Shown piece by piece: positions 33,158-41,919 of a stretch of DNA of 64,000 nucleotides. The notes under the pieces are model-generated. The model saw only the letters and a list, made by a program, of their open reading frames with translations, was not told where the DNA came from and did not search any database. Both the position numbers and the translations under genes were made by a program. The stretch is from an uncultured Pelagibacteraceae bacterium (GTDB taxonomy: Bacteria; Pseudomonadota; Alphaproteobacteria; Pelagibacterales; Pelagibacteraceae). Where the stretch lies: NCBI GenBank assembly GCA_902629285.1, contig CACOQN010000002.1, positions 1 to 64,000 on the forward strand, read 5' to 3'. Within the stretch, counting starts at the first letter, position 1, and every line of letters starts with the position of its first letter.

Positions 33158-34186
33158 TTATCTCGCAGTTTTAAATTCTTTCCAAGTTCTTATTAATACA
33201 GGTGCTAATAAAATTGCTATACCAATAATCGTCATCATTGAAGTTGCGGCAGCAGAACCAAATAATATCACTTCTTCATTGACTAAATTATCATATATTA
33301 ACCATGAAAGAGATTGTGCGCTTCCTTCAGCACTAAATCCAATTATTGGCTCAAAAACTCTGAAATTATCCATTAATGAAATTAAAGCTACAAAAGTAAC
33401 TACCGGATAAATATGAGGTAAAACAATATGTTTAATTCTTTGAAATCTAGATGCACCATCAATAATTGCTGCTTCAATAGGTTCTTGAGGCACGGTTTGA
33501 AGTGCTGCATAGAAAACAACAAAAGCGAATGGAGAATGATGCCAGATTCCATAAATTATGATAGTTATCCACGTCAGTGTTTTAGATGATTTTAGTGACA
33601 AATAGGGATCATTCATCAAGTTTTGTATGTTTGCACCAATGATACCTTGAGAATCAATCATCCAAAATAATACCAACGATCCTACCAATGGTGTCACAAT
33701 CATTGGTAAAATAGTTCCAAAGATTAGAGGTCCTCTAATTTTTCTAGCAACTGCATTTAAACTTAATGCAATAATAAATCCTAGCAGGAGCACATTTGGA
33801 GTAACAAATAAACAATATGTTAAAGTAAATATTAATGCTTTATAAAAAGGTAGATTGGTTACTTGATCTACAAAAGCCCCAAAACTTTCGGTTTCATTCC
33901 AAAATTTTTTTATTTCATCAACTGCTAAATGATTTCTGTCTGTGTAAGTTCCAAAACCATTAAACTTTCCAAGAGGTTTTGCATCTCTGATTTTAGTTGT
34001 TTCTTCATTGTCAACTACAATTGAAACAGTACATCCAAAAGGATCACACTTTTTAACTTCTTTTACAACTTGATCATGTTGTGCATAAAAAGATTGAATT
34101 CCAGTTGAAATAATTGGTAGCCCAATAAATAGGATCATGGCCAAACCTGTCGGTAAAAAAAACCAAAAAAATGTTTTATTAGGCAT
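33158..34186 (-). CDS. CUT1-type ABC transporter permease (MalF-like)
   Basis: A permease of about 342 residues. The first helix is FFWFFLPTGLAMILFIGLPIIS. A periplasmic insert of about 80 residues follows (QHDQVVKEVKKCDPFGCTVSIV, with a possible disulfide), then the membrane domain with the coupling loop EAAIIDGASRFQRIKHIVLPHIYP. I place the start at ATG 34186. A GTG at 34219 would add 11 residues but lies inside a perfect intercistronic hairpin. It follows the solute-binding-protein gene and is three bases from the second permease. Confidence 0.86.
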   Translation of the reverse strand: MPNKTFFWFFLPTGLAMILFIGLPIISTGIQSFYAQHDQVVKEVKKCDPFGCTVSIVVDNEETTKIRDAKPLGKFNGFGTYTDRNHLAVDEIKKFWNETESFGAFVDQVTNLPFYKALIFTLTYCLFVTPNVLLLGFIIALSLNAVARKIRGPLIFGTILPMIVTPLVGSLVLFWMIDSQGIIGANIQNLMNDPYLSLKSSKTLTWITIIIYGIWHHSPFAFVVFYAALQTVPQEPIEAAIIDGASRFQRIKHIVLPHIYPVVTFVALISLMDNFRVFEPIIGFSAEGSAQSLSWLIYDNLVNEEVILFGSAAATSMMTIIGIAILLAPVLIRTWKEFKTAR

Positions 34187-34199
34187 TAGAAATATAAAT

Positions 34200-34221
34200 A
34201 AGTGGGGAAAAATCCCCACTT
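34200..34221 (-). terminator. Perfect hairpin between solute-binding protein and permease genes
   Basis: AAGTGGGGA (34200-34208) pairs perfectly with TCCCCACTT (34213-34221) over a 4-base loop. On the transcribed strand the loop is TTTT and no strong T-run follows. It is probably an mRNA 3'-end stabiliser or weak attenuator. Confidence 0.65.
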
Positions 34222-34235
34222 AGGAGTTTTAGATT

Positions 34236-35456
34236 TTATAGAAAGCCTTGTTCTTTAGCTTTACTGATGTAAGCAGCCTCAACATCTTTTAATGCTTGCT
34301 CAGCTGACTCTTTACCTTGTAAAAACTCAACAATTTCACTTCCTAATGCACCATGCATTAAACCCATCTGAGGTAACATAGGATATGGTTTAGCTCCCAT
34401 TTTTACAGCTTCAATCACACCAATAGATTTTGGTCCTGGTACAAATCCCTCTACTAACCAAACAGCTTGATCAGCAGCGTCAGCAACCATTTTCTTATTT
34501 GATGCTGCATGTGCTAAAGCTCTAAATGTGGCTTCTGCGTCTGCATCAGATCTATTTTTTGCAAGTGTAAAACCATCCCACCATAAAGTTGCAGCTGGAA
34601 TGTTTCCACCTCCAACAGTTGCAGGACCAGTTAATTTTGTTGCAGCAGTGATTTTAGCATCTCCTTCATCATCTAAAAGAGTACCAGATCGTGAAGCCCA
34701 CAATGTCATCAAAGCAACATTACCAGACTCCCATTCAACTTTAATTGCCTCACTATCATGAGTTAAATAATCTGGATTACTTAGTTCAGATAATTTTTTA
34801 AGCATATTTAAAGTAGCAACACCTTTTGCATTATTAATATTAGGTTGTGCACTTCCAGCTTTAAAGAACTCTCCACCATGCCCAATAAACATATTTACAA
34901 ATTCTTCTGCTAGGTTCCAACCAGCTTTGTATGCAGCTGCATAAGGGTATTTCATTTTTCCTGAAGCTCTAATTTTTTCAGATGCTGCAACAACTTCTTC
35001 GTATGTTTTTGGTACAGCTATACCCATATCTTTTAAGACATCTTCTCTATAGTACAAGTGTTGAGTATTAGCCATAAATGCTACAGCCATTACCTTTCCA
35101 TCAATTGTAATTAATTGAGAGTCTTGTATTCCTTTTCCGTATTTCTTTACAAGATCATCTAATGGTCTTATTAGATCTTGGTTCATTAAAGGAACAATTG
35201 AACTATTTGCTGCAATTCTAGCTGAGAATTCAGAAGGGTTTGCAGTTAGCGCTGGCACTGCGATTTTATTGTGCTCTGATGAGTGTGTCACTTTAAAATC
35301 AGCACTTCCTTTACATTGTTTAGAAGTTTCAACGAAAGTTCTTAATGCAGGAAAATCATTAGCCAAAATATTTATTGATCCACTTTTAATGTTACAATCT
35401 GCATATGCAGAAGTTCCAAAAAGTAGAAACAATAAAGTAACTAGTATTTTTCTCAT
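34236..35456 (-). CDS. ABC transporter substrate-binding protein (family 1, CUT1 type)
   Basis: A 406-residue periplasmic binding protein. The signal peptide MRKILVTLLFLLFGTSAYA is followed by DCNIKSGSINILANDFP, with a Cys pair (DCNIK and KQCKG) likely forming a disulfide. The body has HLYYREDVLKDMGIAVPKTYEEVVAASEKI, the usual family 1 hinge block, and ATLWWDGFTLAKN. Family 1 proteins bind sugars, polyols or glycerol phosphate-like compounds. The neighbouring genes are not classic sugar genes, so the ligand is open. Confidence 0.87.
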   Translation of the reverse strand: MRKILVTLLFLLFGTSAYADCNIKSGSINILANDFPALRTFVETSKQCKGSADFKVTHSSEHNKIAVPALTANPSEFSARIAANSSIVPLMNQDLIRPLDDLVKKYGKGIQDSQLITIDGKVMAVAFMANTQHLYYREDVLKDMGIAVPKTYEEVVAASEKIRASGKMKYPYAAAYKAGWNLAEEFVNMFIGHGGEFFKAGSAQPNINNAKGVATLNMLKKLSELSNPDYLTHDSEAIKVEWESGNVALMTLWASRSGTLLDDEGDAKITAATKLTGPATVGGGNIPAATLWWDGFTLAKNRSDADAEATFRALAHAASNKKMVADAADQAVWLVEGFVPGPKSIGVIEAVKMGAKPYPMLPQMGLMHGALGSEIVEFLQGKESAEQALKDVEAAYISKAKEQGFL

Positions 35457-35530
35457 ATTTTATCTCTCTATATTTGTTTGTTAAATTATAATTTAAGTTA
35501 GAAAACTATATCTACTACTGAAGTGAATTC

Positions 35531-35552
35531 AAAGTGATAATTAAATCACTTT
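35531..35552 (-). terminator. Hairpin at the end of the MetE-like gene
   Basis: AAAGTGAT (35531-35538) pairs perfectly with ATCACTTT (35545-35552) over a 6-base loop. It overlaps the stop codon of the MetE-like gene. The T-run is weak on the transcribed strand. It separates that operon from the binding-protein operon. Confidence 0.4.
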
Positions 35553-36668
35553 TGACGCAATTTCTGCTCCTGCAACAAGCGCTTCGAGCTTTTTATAAAC
35601 TATGTTTTCGTCTACATTTCCAAATCCAGCAAAGGTACTAAACCCACAATCGGTACCAGCCATTAATTGGTCTTTATTAATTACTTTTGAATATGTTAAA
35701 ATCCTATGTTTTACAACTTCTGGATGTTCAACAAAATTAGTTGTGGAATCTATTACTCCTGGAACAATTATTTTATCTGACGGAATTTTTAATTTTTCAA
35801 AAATTTGCCATTCATGAGAATGTCGCGGGTTAGATGATTCAATTAAATAAGTTTGTACATTTGCTTTAAGAGCAATTGGCATAATTTTTTCTAGAGAGAT
35901 ATCATATAAATGTGGCCCTTCATAATTTCCCCAGCATATGTGCATTCTTATTTTAGAACTATCTATATTTTGAATTGCGTTATTAAGACACTCAATCTGT
36001 TTCTCTGCTCTTTTAAGAAATTCTTTTTCTGAAAGATCTTTAAATGTCATATGTCTCGCTAAAGCAAGATCAGGACAATCTAATTGTAATTGAATATCGT
36101 TAGAGGTTATTTCCTCGTATTCATCTTTCATTAACTTAGATAAATTTTCTAAATATTCATCGTCATTTTTATAAAATTTATTTGGCAAAAATGCTGATAT
36201 CACTCCTGGTGATGCTGCGTTCATAAATGCACCTGAATGATTATTAGCCTTTAAAGAGTCTTTAAAATTTTTTATATCTTTAGTGAGTGAAGTTTTGTCT
36301 TTAATTTTAAGTTTGCTAGTACAACAAGGTCTTGTATAGGTTGGTGTACCACCAGTTCTTGCTATTCTTTCTTTAAAAGAAGGAAAGTCGTCTAAATCTT
36401 TTGGCGCTTTTCTCTCACTCTCTCCTGAAAATCCATCAAGTCTATCCTTAACATAAGTTGCATAACTTATTTTTGACATTTCTCCATCACTAACAAAATC
36501 AATTCCAATATTAATTTGTTTTTTAACAATATTATTTACATCTCTTTTTACTATTTCATCAAATACAGTAGAATTTATTTCTTCCTTTTTATCTTTTTTG
36601 AATAAAAGTTCAGATAAATCATTAGATCTTGGTAAGCTTCCAACATGTGTAGTTTTAATTTTACTCAT
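35541..36668 (-). CDS. MetE C-terminal-like zinc alkyl/methyltransferase
   Basis: A 375-residue single-domain protein like the catalytic half of cobalamin-independent methionine synthase. TTHVGSLPRS at the N-terminus and DFVSDGEMSK follow the barrel pattern. Zinc ligands are His and Cys in RMHICWGNYEG, Glu in YLIESSNPR and Cys in AGTDCGFSTFAG. The N-terminal folate domain of MetE is missing, so it probably moves an alkyl group between small molecules, as epoxyalkane:coenzyme M transferases and related enzymes do. It starts 4 bases after a SnoaL-like gene. The substrate is unknown. Confidence 0.78.
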   Translation of the reverse strand: MSKIKTTHVGSLPRSNDLSELLFKKDKKEEINSTVFDEIVKRDVNNIVKKQINIGIDFVSDGEMSKISYATYVKDRLDGFSGESERKAPKDLDDFPSFKERIARTGGTPTYTRPCCTSKLKIKDKTSLTKDIKNFKDSLKANNHSGAFMNAASPGVISAFLPNKFYKNDDEYLENLSKLMKDEYEEITSNDIQLQLDCPDLALARHMTFKDLSEKEFLKRAEKQIECLNNAIQNIDSSKIRMHICWGNYEGPHLYDISLEKIMPIALKANVQTYLIESSNPRHSHEWQIFEKLKIPSDKIIVPGVIDSTTNFVEHPEVVKHRILTYSKVINKDQLMAGTDCGFSTFAGFGNVDENIVYKKLEALVAGAEIASKVI

Positions 36669-36672
36669 TTTA

Positions 36673-37635
36673 TTATTTCATTAATAATTGTTTCCAAATA
36701 GCAACTTCATCAAATAAAACCCATTCTCTAATTATAATTCCATCGACAATTTCAGCATGATTAATTCCCATGATAAAAATATTTTTATTAGTTGCTTGCT
36801 CATATTCATTGGTATTATTAACGTGCAATCCATTTAAAAACCATCTTATTGATACTTTGCTATTTTTACCTTCTTCCTCTAACCAACCAACATGCTCAAT
36901 AGAAAAATTAATATTTTTGAGAGCATTTTTTATAGAATTCCAAAATTTTGAGATTTCCTCTCTTCCGTGACCTATTTTATTACCTGGCCAGAAAACACTA
37001 GCAGCTCTTGCATAATCAGTAAATTTATAATCTTCTAAAAAAATATTTTTTAAAATTTGAGAATATTTTTCACCTATACTACCTTTTTCAAAACTAAATG
37101 GCGTATATTCAGATTTCATATCGGAACTTAAATCAAATACTTTTTTTGCTGTAGTTTCTCCACCTTCTTTTTCTATTATCTGTTTAGCAAATTCTTTTGG
37201 AGTGTATCCAAGCTGTCTTACCATTGCACCTTGGTCTCTTACGATCCATTCATCATAAACTTGATTGTTTTTACAAGCACAATCTGCAATTACTCTATAG
37301 TAAATATCCTTTTTGGTTGGCTTTCCGTAAAAGCCATCTCCTAAGTGAGTTCCTTTACTTAGTATTCTGTGAGATGAGTGATAACCTTCTTCATCATTTC
37401 CATTCCAAATAACTTCTTCTCCTAAAAGTTGACGATTTGGAAATTCTTTTAGTGTTGCAAAAGTTGCTTCTATTACTGGTTTGTTTCCATAAGTTACTCC
37501 AAATGGAGATCTCACAGGTATATCTTTAGAGTAAAATTCTGATATTGAGTTAACATCCTTTCCCTCCCAAATTTGCTTTGTAATTTTTAGAATGTAATCT
37601 GGAAAGTCCTTATATTTTTTGTCAAAGCCCTTCAT
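36673..37635 (-). CDS. Double-domain SnoaL/NTF2-like protein (copy 1)
   Basis: A protein of about 320 residues with two SnoaL-like units. The first runs from WEGKDVNSISEFYSKDIPVRSPFG to YDEWIVRDQGAMVRQLG. The second runs from YTDYARAASVFWPGNKIGHGREEISKFWNSI to IDGIIIREWVLFDEVAIWKQL. Such folds act as isomerases, dehydratases or binding proteins. ATG 37635 overlaps the bicupin stop; a longer frame from 37665 would add ten residues inside that gene. A second protein with two such domains is encoded nearby on the other strand, which suggests that paired SnoaL modules matter for this pathway. Confidence 0.68.
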   Translation of the reverse strand: MKGFDKKYKDFPDYILKITKQIWEGKDVNSISEFYSKDIPVRSPFGVTYGNKPVIEATFATLKEFPNRQLLGEEVIWNGNDEEGYHSSHRILSKGTHLGDGFYGKPTKKDIYYRVIADCACKNNQVYDEWIVRDQGAMVRQLGYTPKEFAKQIIEKEGGETTAKKVFDLSSDMKSEYTPFSFEKGSIGEKYSQILKNIFLEDYKFTDYARAASVFWPGNKIGHGREEISKFWNSIKNALKNINFSIEHVGWLEEEGKNSKVSIRWFLNGLHVNNTNEYEQATNKNIFIMGINHAEIVDGIIIREWVLFDEVAIWKQLLMK

Positions 37636-38579
37636 TAAATTTGGGAGACACAATTTAAAAAACAATCTTGCTGTTCATCAATTTTTATACTTAAGTTTGA
37701 ATTTATAGGTACTGAAAAAGTATCTTTTGGTTTTAAATATATTTCAGTATTATTTATTGTCACTTTCCAATCTCCAGTTTGTGAAAATAATATTGTAGGT
37801 TTATTAAATTTTATATTTTCAACATTACAATTTTTTGCCTTTAATAAACTTAAATTAAAACCAGTATTTTGATTAATTATTGGTTTAAAATTTTGATTAT
37901 TAAAGCAATTTCCAAGTACTTGAACTAAAAATAATCCTGGCGAGATTTCTTGTTCAAAATTTTTTCTATTTTCAAATTTACAAATAAATTTTGAAAGTTC
38001 ATCCAATCTATAATCATCAAAATTTTTAATTTCCTCTAAGTCTATTGGTTTTAAGAGTTCTTTACCATCAGGTATTTTTTCATTAGATAAATCAATTAAA
38101 GAATTGTCATCAAGTAAAGCCATTCCGGTTTCTTTTGCTTTTTCCAAAACACTAGGCACCCAAGTAATTATTCCCGGATCATCACCTCCGAGCACAACAA
38201 ACATTAATCCCTCTTTATCACCTGCATTTTCAAATCCTCTGAACATATTTGTTGGCATCGAAATTATATCTCCAGCACTTAATATGGTTTGATCTTTTCC
38301 ATTCGCACCCCAATAAAATTTCCATTTTCCAGAATAAATTAAAAATACTTCTGCGGTAGTATGACTGTGCAATCCTGATCCATTTTTTGGCATTGCAGAA
38401 ACTGCACCTAAATTAAAACTATGTGGCATTGCTATTTTGACAGACTGTCCAGCATCCTCTGCAACACCAGGACCTACGATTGAATAATTTTTTCTATCTT
38501 TGTGACCCTCAAGCTTACCTTCTACAAAGGGTAGGGTGCTTGGGACTAGATCCTCAAATTTTGCTAAACGATTATTCAT
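37635..38579 (-). CDS. Bicupin protein
   Basis: A 314-residue protein with two cupin domains. The first has a complete motif: GSGLHSHTTAEVFLIYSGKWKFYWG, with two His and one Glu for metal, then GDIISMPTNMFRGFEN. The second, from about residue 215, shows only the shape (TILFSQTGDWKVTINNTEIYLKPKDTFSVP) and lacks metal ligands. It resembles gentisate-dioxygenase-like or sugar-binding bicupins. It is divergent from the SnoaL-like gene at 38.6 kb across 50 bases. Confidence 0.75.
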   Translation of the reverse strand: MNNRLAKFEDLVPSTLPFVEGKLEGHKDRKNYSIVGPGVAEDAGQSVKIAMPHSFNLGAVSAMPKNGSGLHSHTTAEVFLIYSGKWKFYWGANGKDQTILSAGDIISMPTNMFRGFENAGDKEGLMFVVLGGDDPGIITWVPSVLEKAKETGMALLDDNSLIDLSNEKIPDGKELLKPIDLEEIKNFDDYRLDELSKFICKFENRKNFEQEISPGLFLVQVLGNCFNNQNFKPIINQNTGFNLSLLKAKNCNVENIKFNKPTILFSQTGDWKVTINNTEIYLKPKDTFSVPINSNLSIKIDEQQDCFLNCVSQI

Positions 38580-38629
38580 ATTTTTTTACACTATATTTTG
38601 TGATACTAGATTTAAACAATTAATTATAT

Positions 38630-39712
38630 ATGCAAATAGAACAATTTGATACAGGTCTTAAAGGACAGGAGAATGTAAAAAAATTAATTATTTCTCCTGA
38701 AGAAAATTTTAAAAATAAGCTTGAAGTAAGAGGTTATTTAAAACAAATATTTAAAAATGGAATTTCTAAAATTGATGAGAGTTTGGAAAATGCATTTTCT
38801 AACAATATTAAAGTAAATTGTTTTTATCCACTTAACGAATTTTCTGGCCTAAATGAATTTAAAGAAAAATTTTGGCAACCTTTATTTAATTCTTTTCCAG
38901 ATATTGAGAGAAGAGAACAAATTGTAATAGGAGGAACATTTAGGGATAAAATACAAGTTGGCTCTATATCAACTTTATCTGGCAGTTTTAAAAAATCATG
39001 GTTAGGGATATCTCCTCATAATAAAATGATAAATCTTAGATGTTGTGAAATTCACGAACTCAAAAATAATAAAATTATTGAAAGCCATATATTAATTGAT
39101 CTTTTGGATCTGATGTTACAATGTGGACAATATCCATTAAACAAATCCCGAGGTGCAGAAGGAAACTGGCTTCACCCAATTAATAGAGATGGTGTTAATT
39201 TTTTTGAAAAAAATTTTGAAATTTCTCAAGCTAGTTTAGAACAATCATTAATAATGCAGAGAAGTTTAAATATTAAACCGGAACTTGAATGCAAATCAGA
39301 TGATGAGCTTAGAGAGAAATTAAAAAATCATCCACAATCAGATTATTGGCATGATAAAATGATTTGGTATGGTCCAAGTGGGATTGGTACAGCAAGATCT
39401 TTAGAAGGTTTTATAGATAATCATCAAATGCCTTTTAGAAAAACATTCAAAGAGAGAAATTATTGGAAACTCGGACATTATTGTGAATTAGGAGATGGAA
39501 AATTTTCATTAACAGCGGGTTGGAACAGTATACAAGCTGTTTATGGATCAGATCATTGGTTGGGATATAAATCTAATAATCAAAATGTAACAATGAGAGT
39601 AATGGATTTTTATCACCATGATGAGGAAAAGATCAGAGAAAACTGGGTACCAATTGATATAATTCATATACTTAAACAAATTGACATAGATGTATTCGAG
39701 TTAATAAAATAA
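38630..39712 (+). CDS. Double-domain SnoaL-like protein (copy 2)
   Basis: A 360-residue protein with two SnoaL-type modules, at about 50-165 (ENAFSNNIKVNCFYPLNEFSGLNEFKEKF ... IESHILIDLLDLMLQCG) and about 230-355 (IWYGPSGIGTARSLEGFIDNHQMPFRK ... IRENWVPIDIIHILKQI). The GPSGIGTARSLEGF block is typical of SnoaL-like polyketide cyclase relatives. It immediately precedes the ABC ATPase gene (3 bases apart), so it is tied to the transporter. Confidence 0.7.
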   Translation: MQIEQFDTGLKGQENVKKLIISPEENFKNKLEVRGYLKQIFKNGISKIDESLENAFSNNIKVNCFYPLNEFSGLNEFKEKFWQPLFNSFPDIERREQIVIGGTFRDKIQVGSISTLSGSFKKSWLGISPHNKMINLRCCEIHELKNNKIIESHILIDLLDLMLQCGQYPLNKSRGAEGNWLHPINRDGVNFFEKNFEISQASLEQSLIMQRSLNIKPELECKSDDELREKLKNHPQSDYWHDKMIWYGPSGIGTARSLEGFIDNHQMPFRKTFKERNYWKLGHYCELGDGKFSLTAGWNSIQAVYGSDHWLGYKSNNQNVTMRVMDFYHHDEEKIRENWVPIDIIHILKQIDIDVFELIK

Positions 39713-39715
39713 TTT

Positions 39716-40771
39716 ATGGCTAATATAAAATTCTCAAACGTTCATAAATCTTTTGGCACAAATAAAATTATAACTGATTTTAATCTTCAAGGAAATGATG
39801 ATGAATTTTTAGTTCTTGTTGGGCCATCTGGTTGTGGAAAATCAACATTGCTAAGAATGATTGCTGGTTTAGAAAAAATTGATAAAGGAGATATTTATAT
39901 TAATGATCAATTAATTAATACGCTTCATCCATCAAAAAGACAAACCGCAATGGTCTTTCAATCATATGCATTATATCCACATATGAATGTTTACGAAAAT
40001 ATGTCTTTTGGTTTAAAAATTGAAAAAAAACCAAAAGAGGAAATTGAAAATAAAGTAATGCAGGCAGCAAAAATATTAAAGATTGAGGAATTATTAGAGA
40101 GAAAACCAAAACAATTATCAGGTGGACAAAGACAAAGAGTTGCTATTGGTAGAGCAATTACTAGAAATCCTAAAATATTTTTGTTTGATGAACCACTTTC
40201 AAACCTAGATGCTGCTTTACGAGCAGAGATGAGAGTTGAAATTTCAAAATTGCATAAACAAATAAAAACTAATATGATTTATGTAACTCATGATCAGGTA
40301 GAGGCAATGACTTTAGCTGATAGAATTGTTATTCTAAATCATGGAAATATAGAACAAGTTGGTTCTCCCGAAGAAATATATAATGATCCAGCAAATGTTT
40401 TTGTTGCTCAATTTATTGGTACACCAAAAATGAATATTTTAGAGGTGTCTCGTGAAAATATTTTATCAAGTAATCAAATTAAGTTTTTAGACAACGCAGT
40501 GACAATACCTAGTGTTAAATTAGAGAAAAAAAATTATTTAATTGGGATCAGACCTGAACATTTTAATGTATCTAGAGAAAGTGAATTTATATTTGAGCCA
40601 AAAATTGATCTTGTTGAAAACTTAGGTAATGAAAAAATCGCATATATTAAAATAGATAATCATGAGATTAGTGCAAAAATTTCGAGCCAAAATAAAATAG
40701 AAAATATAATTGGATTTAACTCTGAGGATATTTTTCTTTTTGATGAAAATGGAAAAAGAATTAAATCTTAG
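39716..40771 (+). CDS. CUT1-type ABC transporter ATPase (UgpC/MalK-like)
   Basis: A 351-residue ATPase. Walker A is GPSGCGKST (near 37), the Q-loop is VFQSYALYPHMNV, the signature is LSGGQRQRVAIGRAI, and Walker B is IFLFDEPLSNLDAALRAEMR. The C-terminal domain with NYLIGIRPEHFNVS is a MalK/UgpC-type regulatory OB fold. It most likely energises the two permeases at 32.3-34.2 kb, which lack their own ATPase. A short hairpin with a T-run follows. Confidence 0.87.
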   Translation: MANIKFSNVHKSFGTNKIITDFNLQGNDDEFLVLVGPSGCGKSTLLRMIAGLEKIDKGDIYINDQLINTLHPSKRQTAMVFQSYALYPHMNVYENMSFGLKIEKKPKEEIENKVMQAAKILKIEELLERKPKQLSGGQRQRVAIGRAITRNPKIFLFDEPLSNLDAALRAEMRVEISKLHKQIKTNMIYVTHDQVEAMTLADRIVILNHGNIEQVGSPEEIYNDPANVFVAQFIGTPKMNILEVSRENILSSNQIKFLDNAVTIPSVKLEKKNYLIGIRPEHFNVSRESEFIFEPKIDLVENLGNEKIAYIKIDNHEISAKISSQNKIENIIGFNSEDIFLFDENGKRIKS

Positions 40772-40792
40772 CTTGTAAAATAAAGCTTTTTT
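40770..40792 (+). terminator. Short Rho-independent terminator after ABC ATPase gene
   Basis: AGCTT (40770-40774) pairs with AAGCT (40783-40787) over an 8-base loop and runs directly into six T (40787-40792). The stem is short, so termination may be incomplete. Confidence 0.45.
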
Positions 40793-40845
40793 AAGGACAA
40801 TTTTAGCGCATAGTAATTTTTTACACGGTAGTTATTTATACTTAT

Positions 40846-41529
40846 ATGAGTGATTTAAATAAACATTTCGAGCCTAAAAATTTAAGTGACAAAGTTGCTT
40901 TATTGTTTACTAAATTTTTAAGGCTTTTAGCTGATACTTTTTTTAAAAAAAGGTATGGTCATAGAGCTGTTGTTTTAGAAACAATAGCAGCAGTTCCAGG
41001 CATGGTTGCAGGAATGCTTGTTCATTTAAAATCATTAAGAAAAATTGAAGATGATAGGGGATGGATTAAAATTTTATTAGATGAAGCTGAAAATGAGAGG
41101 ATGCATTTAATGACTTTTATCCATATTGCAAAGCCAACAGCAATAGAAAGATTTATAATTATGATAGCCCAGTTTATATTTATCATAACTTATGGAATAA
41201 TTTACCTAGCATCTCAGAGAACTGCACATAGAATAGTTGGGTACTTTGAAGAAGAAGCAGTTATTAGTTATACTGAGTATTTAAATGAACTTGAAAGTGG
41301 AGCTATACCAGATCAACCTGCTCCTGAAATTGCAATAAATTATTGGAACCTACCATTACATGCTACACTTAAAGATGTTGTTAGAGTGATTAGAGATGAT
41401 GAAGCTGGACATAGAGATGTAAATCATTCTTTTGCAGATATTATTAATCTGAAAAGAAGAAAAGAATTAATTAATAGTAAGAAAAATAATGTCCAGAAAG
41501 AAGAGGGTGGAAAAATTCTAGATCAATAG
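40846..41529 (+). CDS. aox: Alternative oxidase
   Basis: A 227-residue di-iron ubiquinol oxidase that reduces oxygen without pumping protons. All ligand motifs are present: Glu45 in VLETIAAVPG, Glu84 and His87 in NERMHLM, the Glu cluster in YFEEEAVISYTEYL, and Glu186 and His189 in RDDEAGHRDVNH. Two membrane-associated segments (about 46-65 and 102-122) are as in the plant and proteobacterial enzymes. It is convergent with the rhodanese gene, 4 bases between stops. It could dispose of electrons from the nearby dehydrogenase when the main chain is saturated; that link is inferred. Confidence 0.9.
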   Translation: MSDLNKHFEPKNLSDKVALLFTKFLRLLADTFFKKRYGHRAVVLETIAAVPGMVAGMLVHLKSLRKIEDDRGWIKILLDEAENERMHLMTFIHIAKPTAIERFIIMIAQFIFIITYGIIYLASQRTAHRIVGYFEEEAVISYTEYLNELESGAIPDQPAPEIAINYWNLPLHATLKDVVRVIRDDEAGHRDVNHSFADIINLKRRKELINSKKNNVQKEEGGKILDQ

Positions 41530-41533
41530 AAAA

Positions 41534-41899
41534 TTAGTCTTTAATTTTTTCCCATTCAGACATTCCACCAGTAATATTTTTAACATTTTTAACCCCCATA
41601 TCTTTCATCGTTTTTGTTGCTAGCGTTCCTTGCCCACCTAGACCACAAAATACAACATACTCTTTATCTGGGTTATTTTTGAAAATGTCATTTTCTAATG
41701 GACTTCCATCAGCTAAATAAAACTCAAGTAATCCTCTATCCATATGAATAGCATTTCCAATAGTTCCTTTTGTAAAGCTTTCTTTATCTCTTACATCAAT
41801 AAATTGAACATTAGGATCGTTTAATTTTTTTTTAGCTTGCTCTGCTGAAATGTTCTCAATTTCACTGCTTACACTCATTAATTCATCAAATTTTTTCAT
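41534..41899 (-). CDS. Single-domain rhodanese
   Basis: A 121-residue rhodanese domain. VQFIDVRDKESFTKGTIGNAIHMDRG is the conserved start, and the active-site loop is YVVFCGLGGQGTLATKTM with a catalytic Cys. ITGGMSEWEK is the terminal signature. It would transfer sulfane sulfur from thiosulfate or persulfides. It lies 20 bases downstream of the HpsN-like gene on the same strand, which links sulfur transfer to that locus. No signal peptide is present. Confidence 0.85.
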   Translation of the reverse strand: MKKFDELMSVSSEIENISAEQAKKKLNDPNVQFIDVRDKESFTKGTIGNAIHMDRGLLEFYLADGSPLENDIFKNNPDKEYVVFCGLGGQGTLATKTMKDMGVKNVKNITGGMSEWEKIKD

Positions 41900-41919
41900 A
41901 ATTTTATCCTATAATTTTA

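Noticed and set aside
34187-34219. GTG start of the MalF-like permease at 34219
   Set aside because: That codon lies inside a perfect intercistronic hairpin and adds residues not expected for the family; ATG 34186 is the better start.
37636-37665. Extra ten N-terminal residues for the SnoaL-like protein
   Set aside because: They lie within the bicupin reading region, and ATG 37635 sits exactly at the bicupin stop, the usual overlap arrangement in this window.
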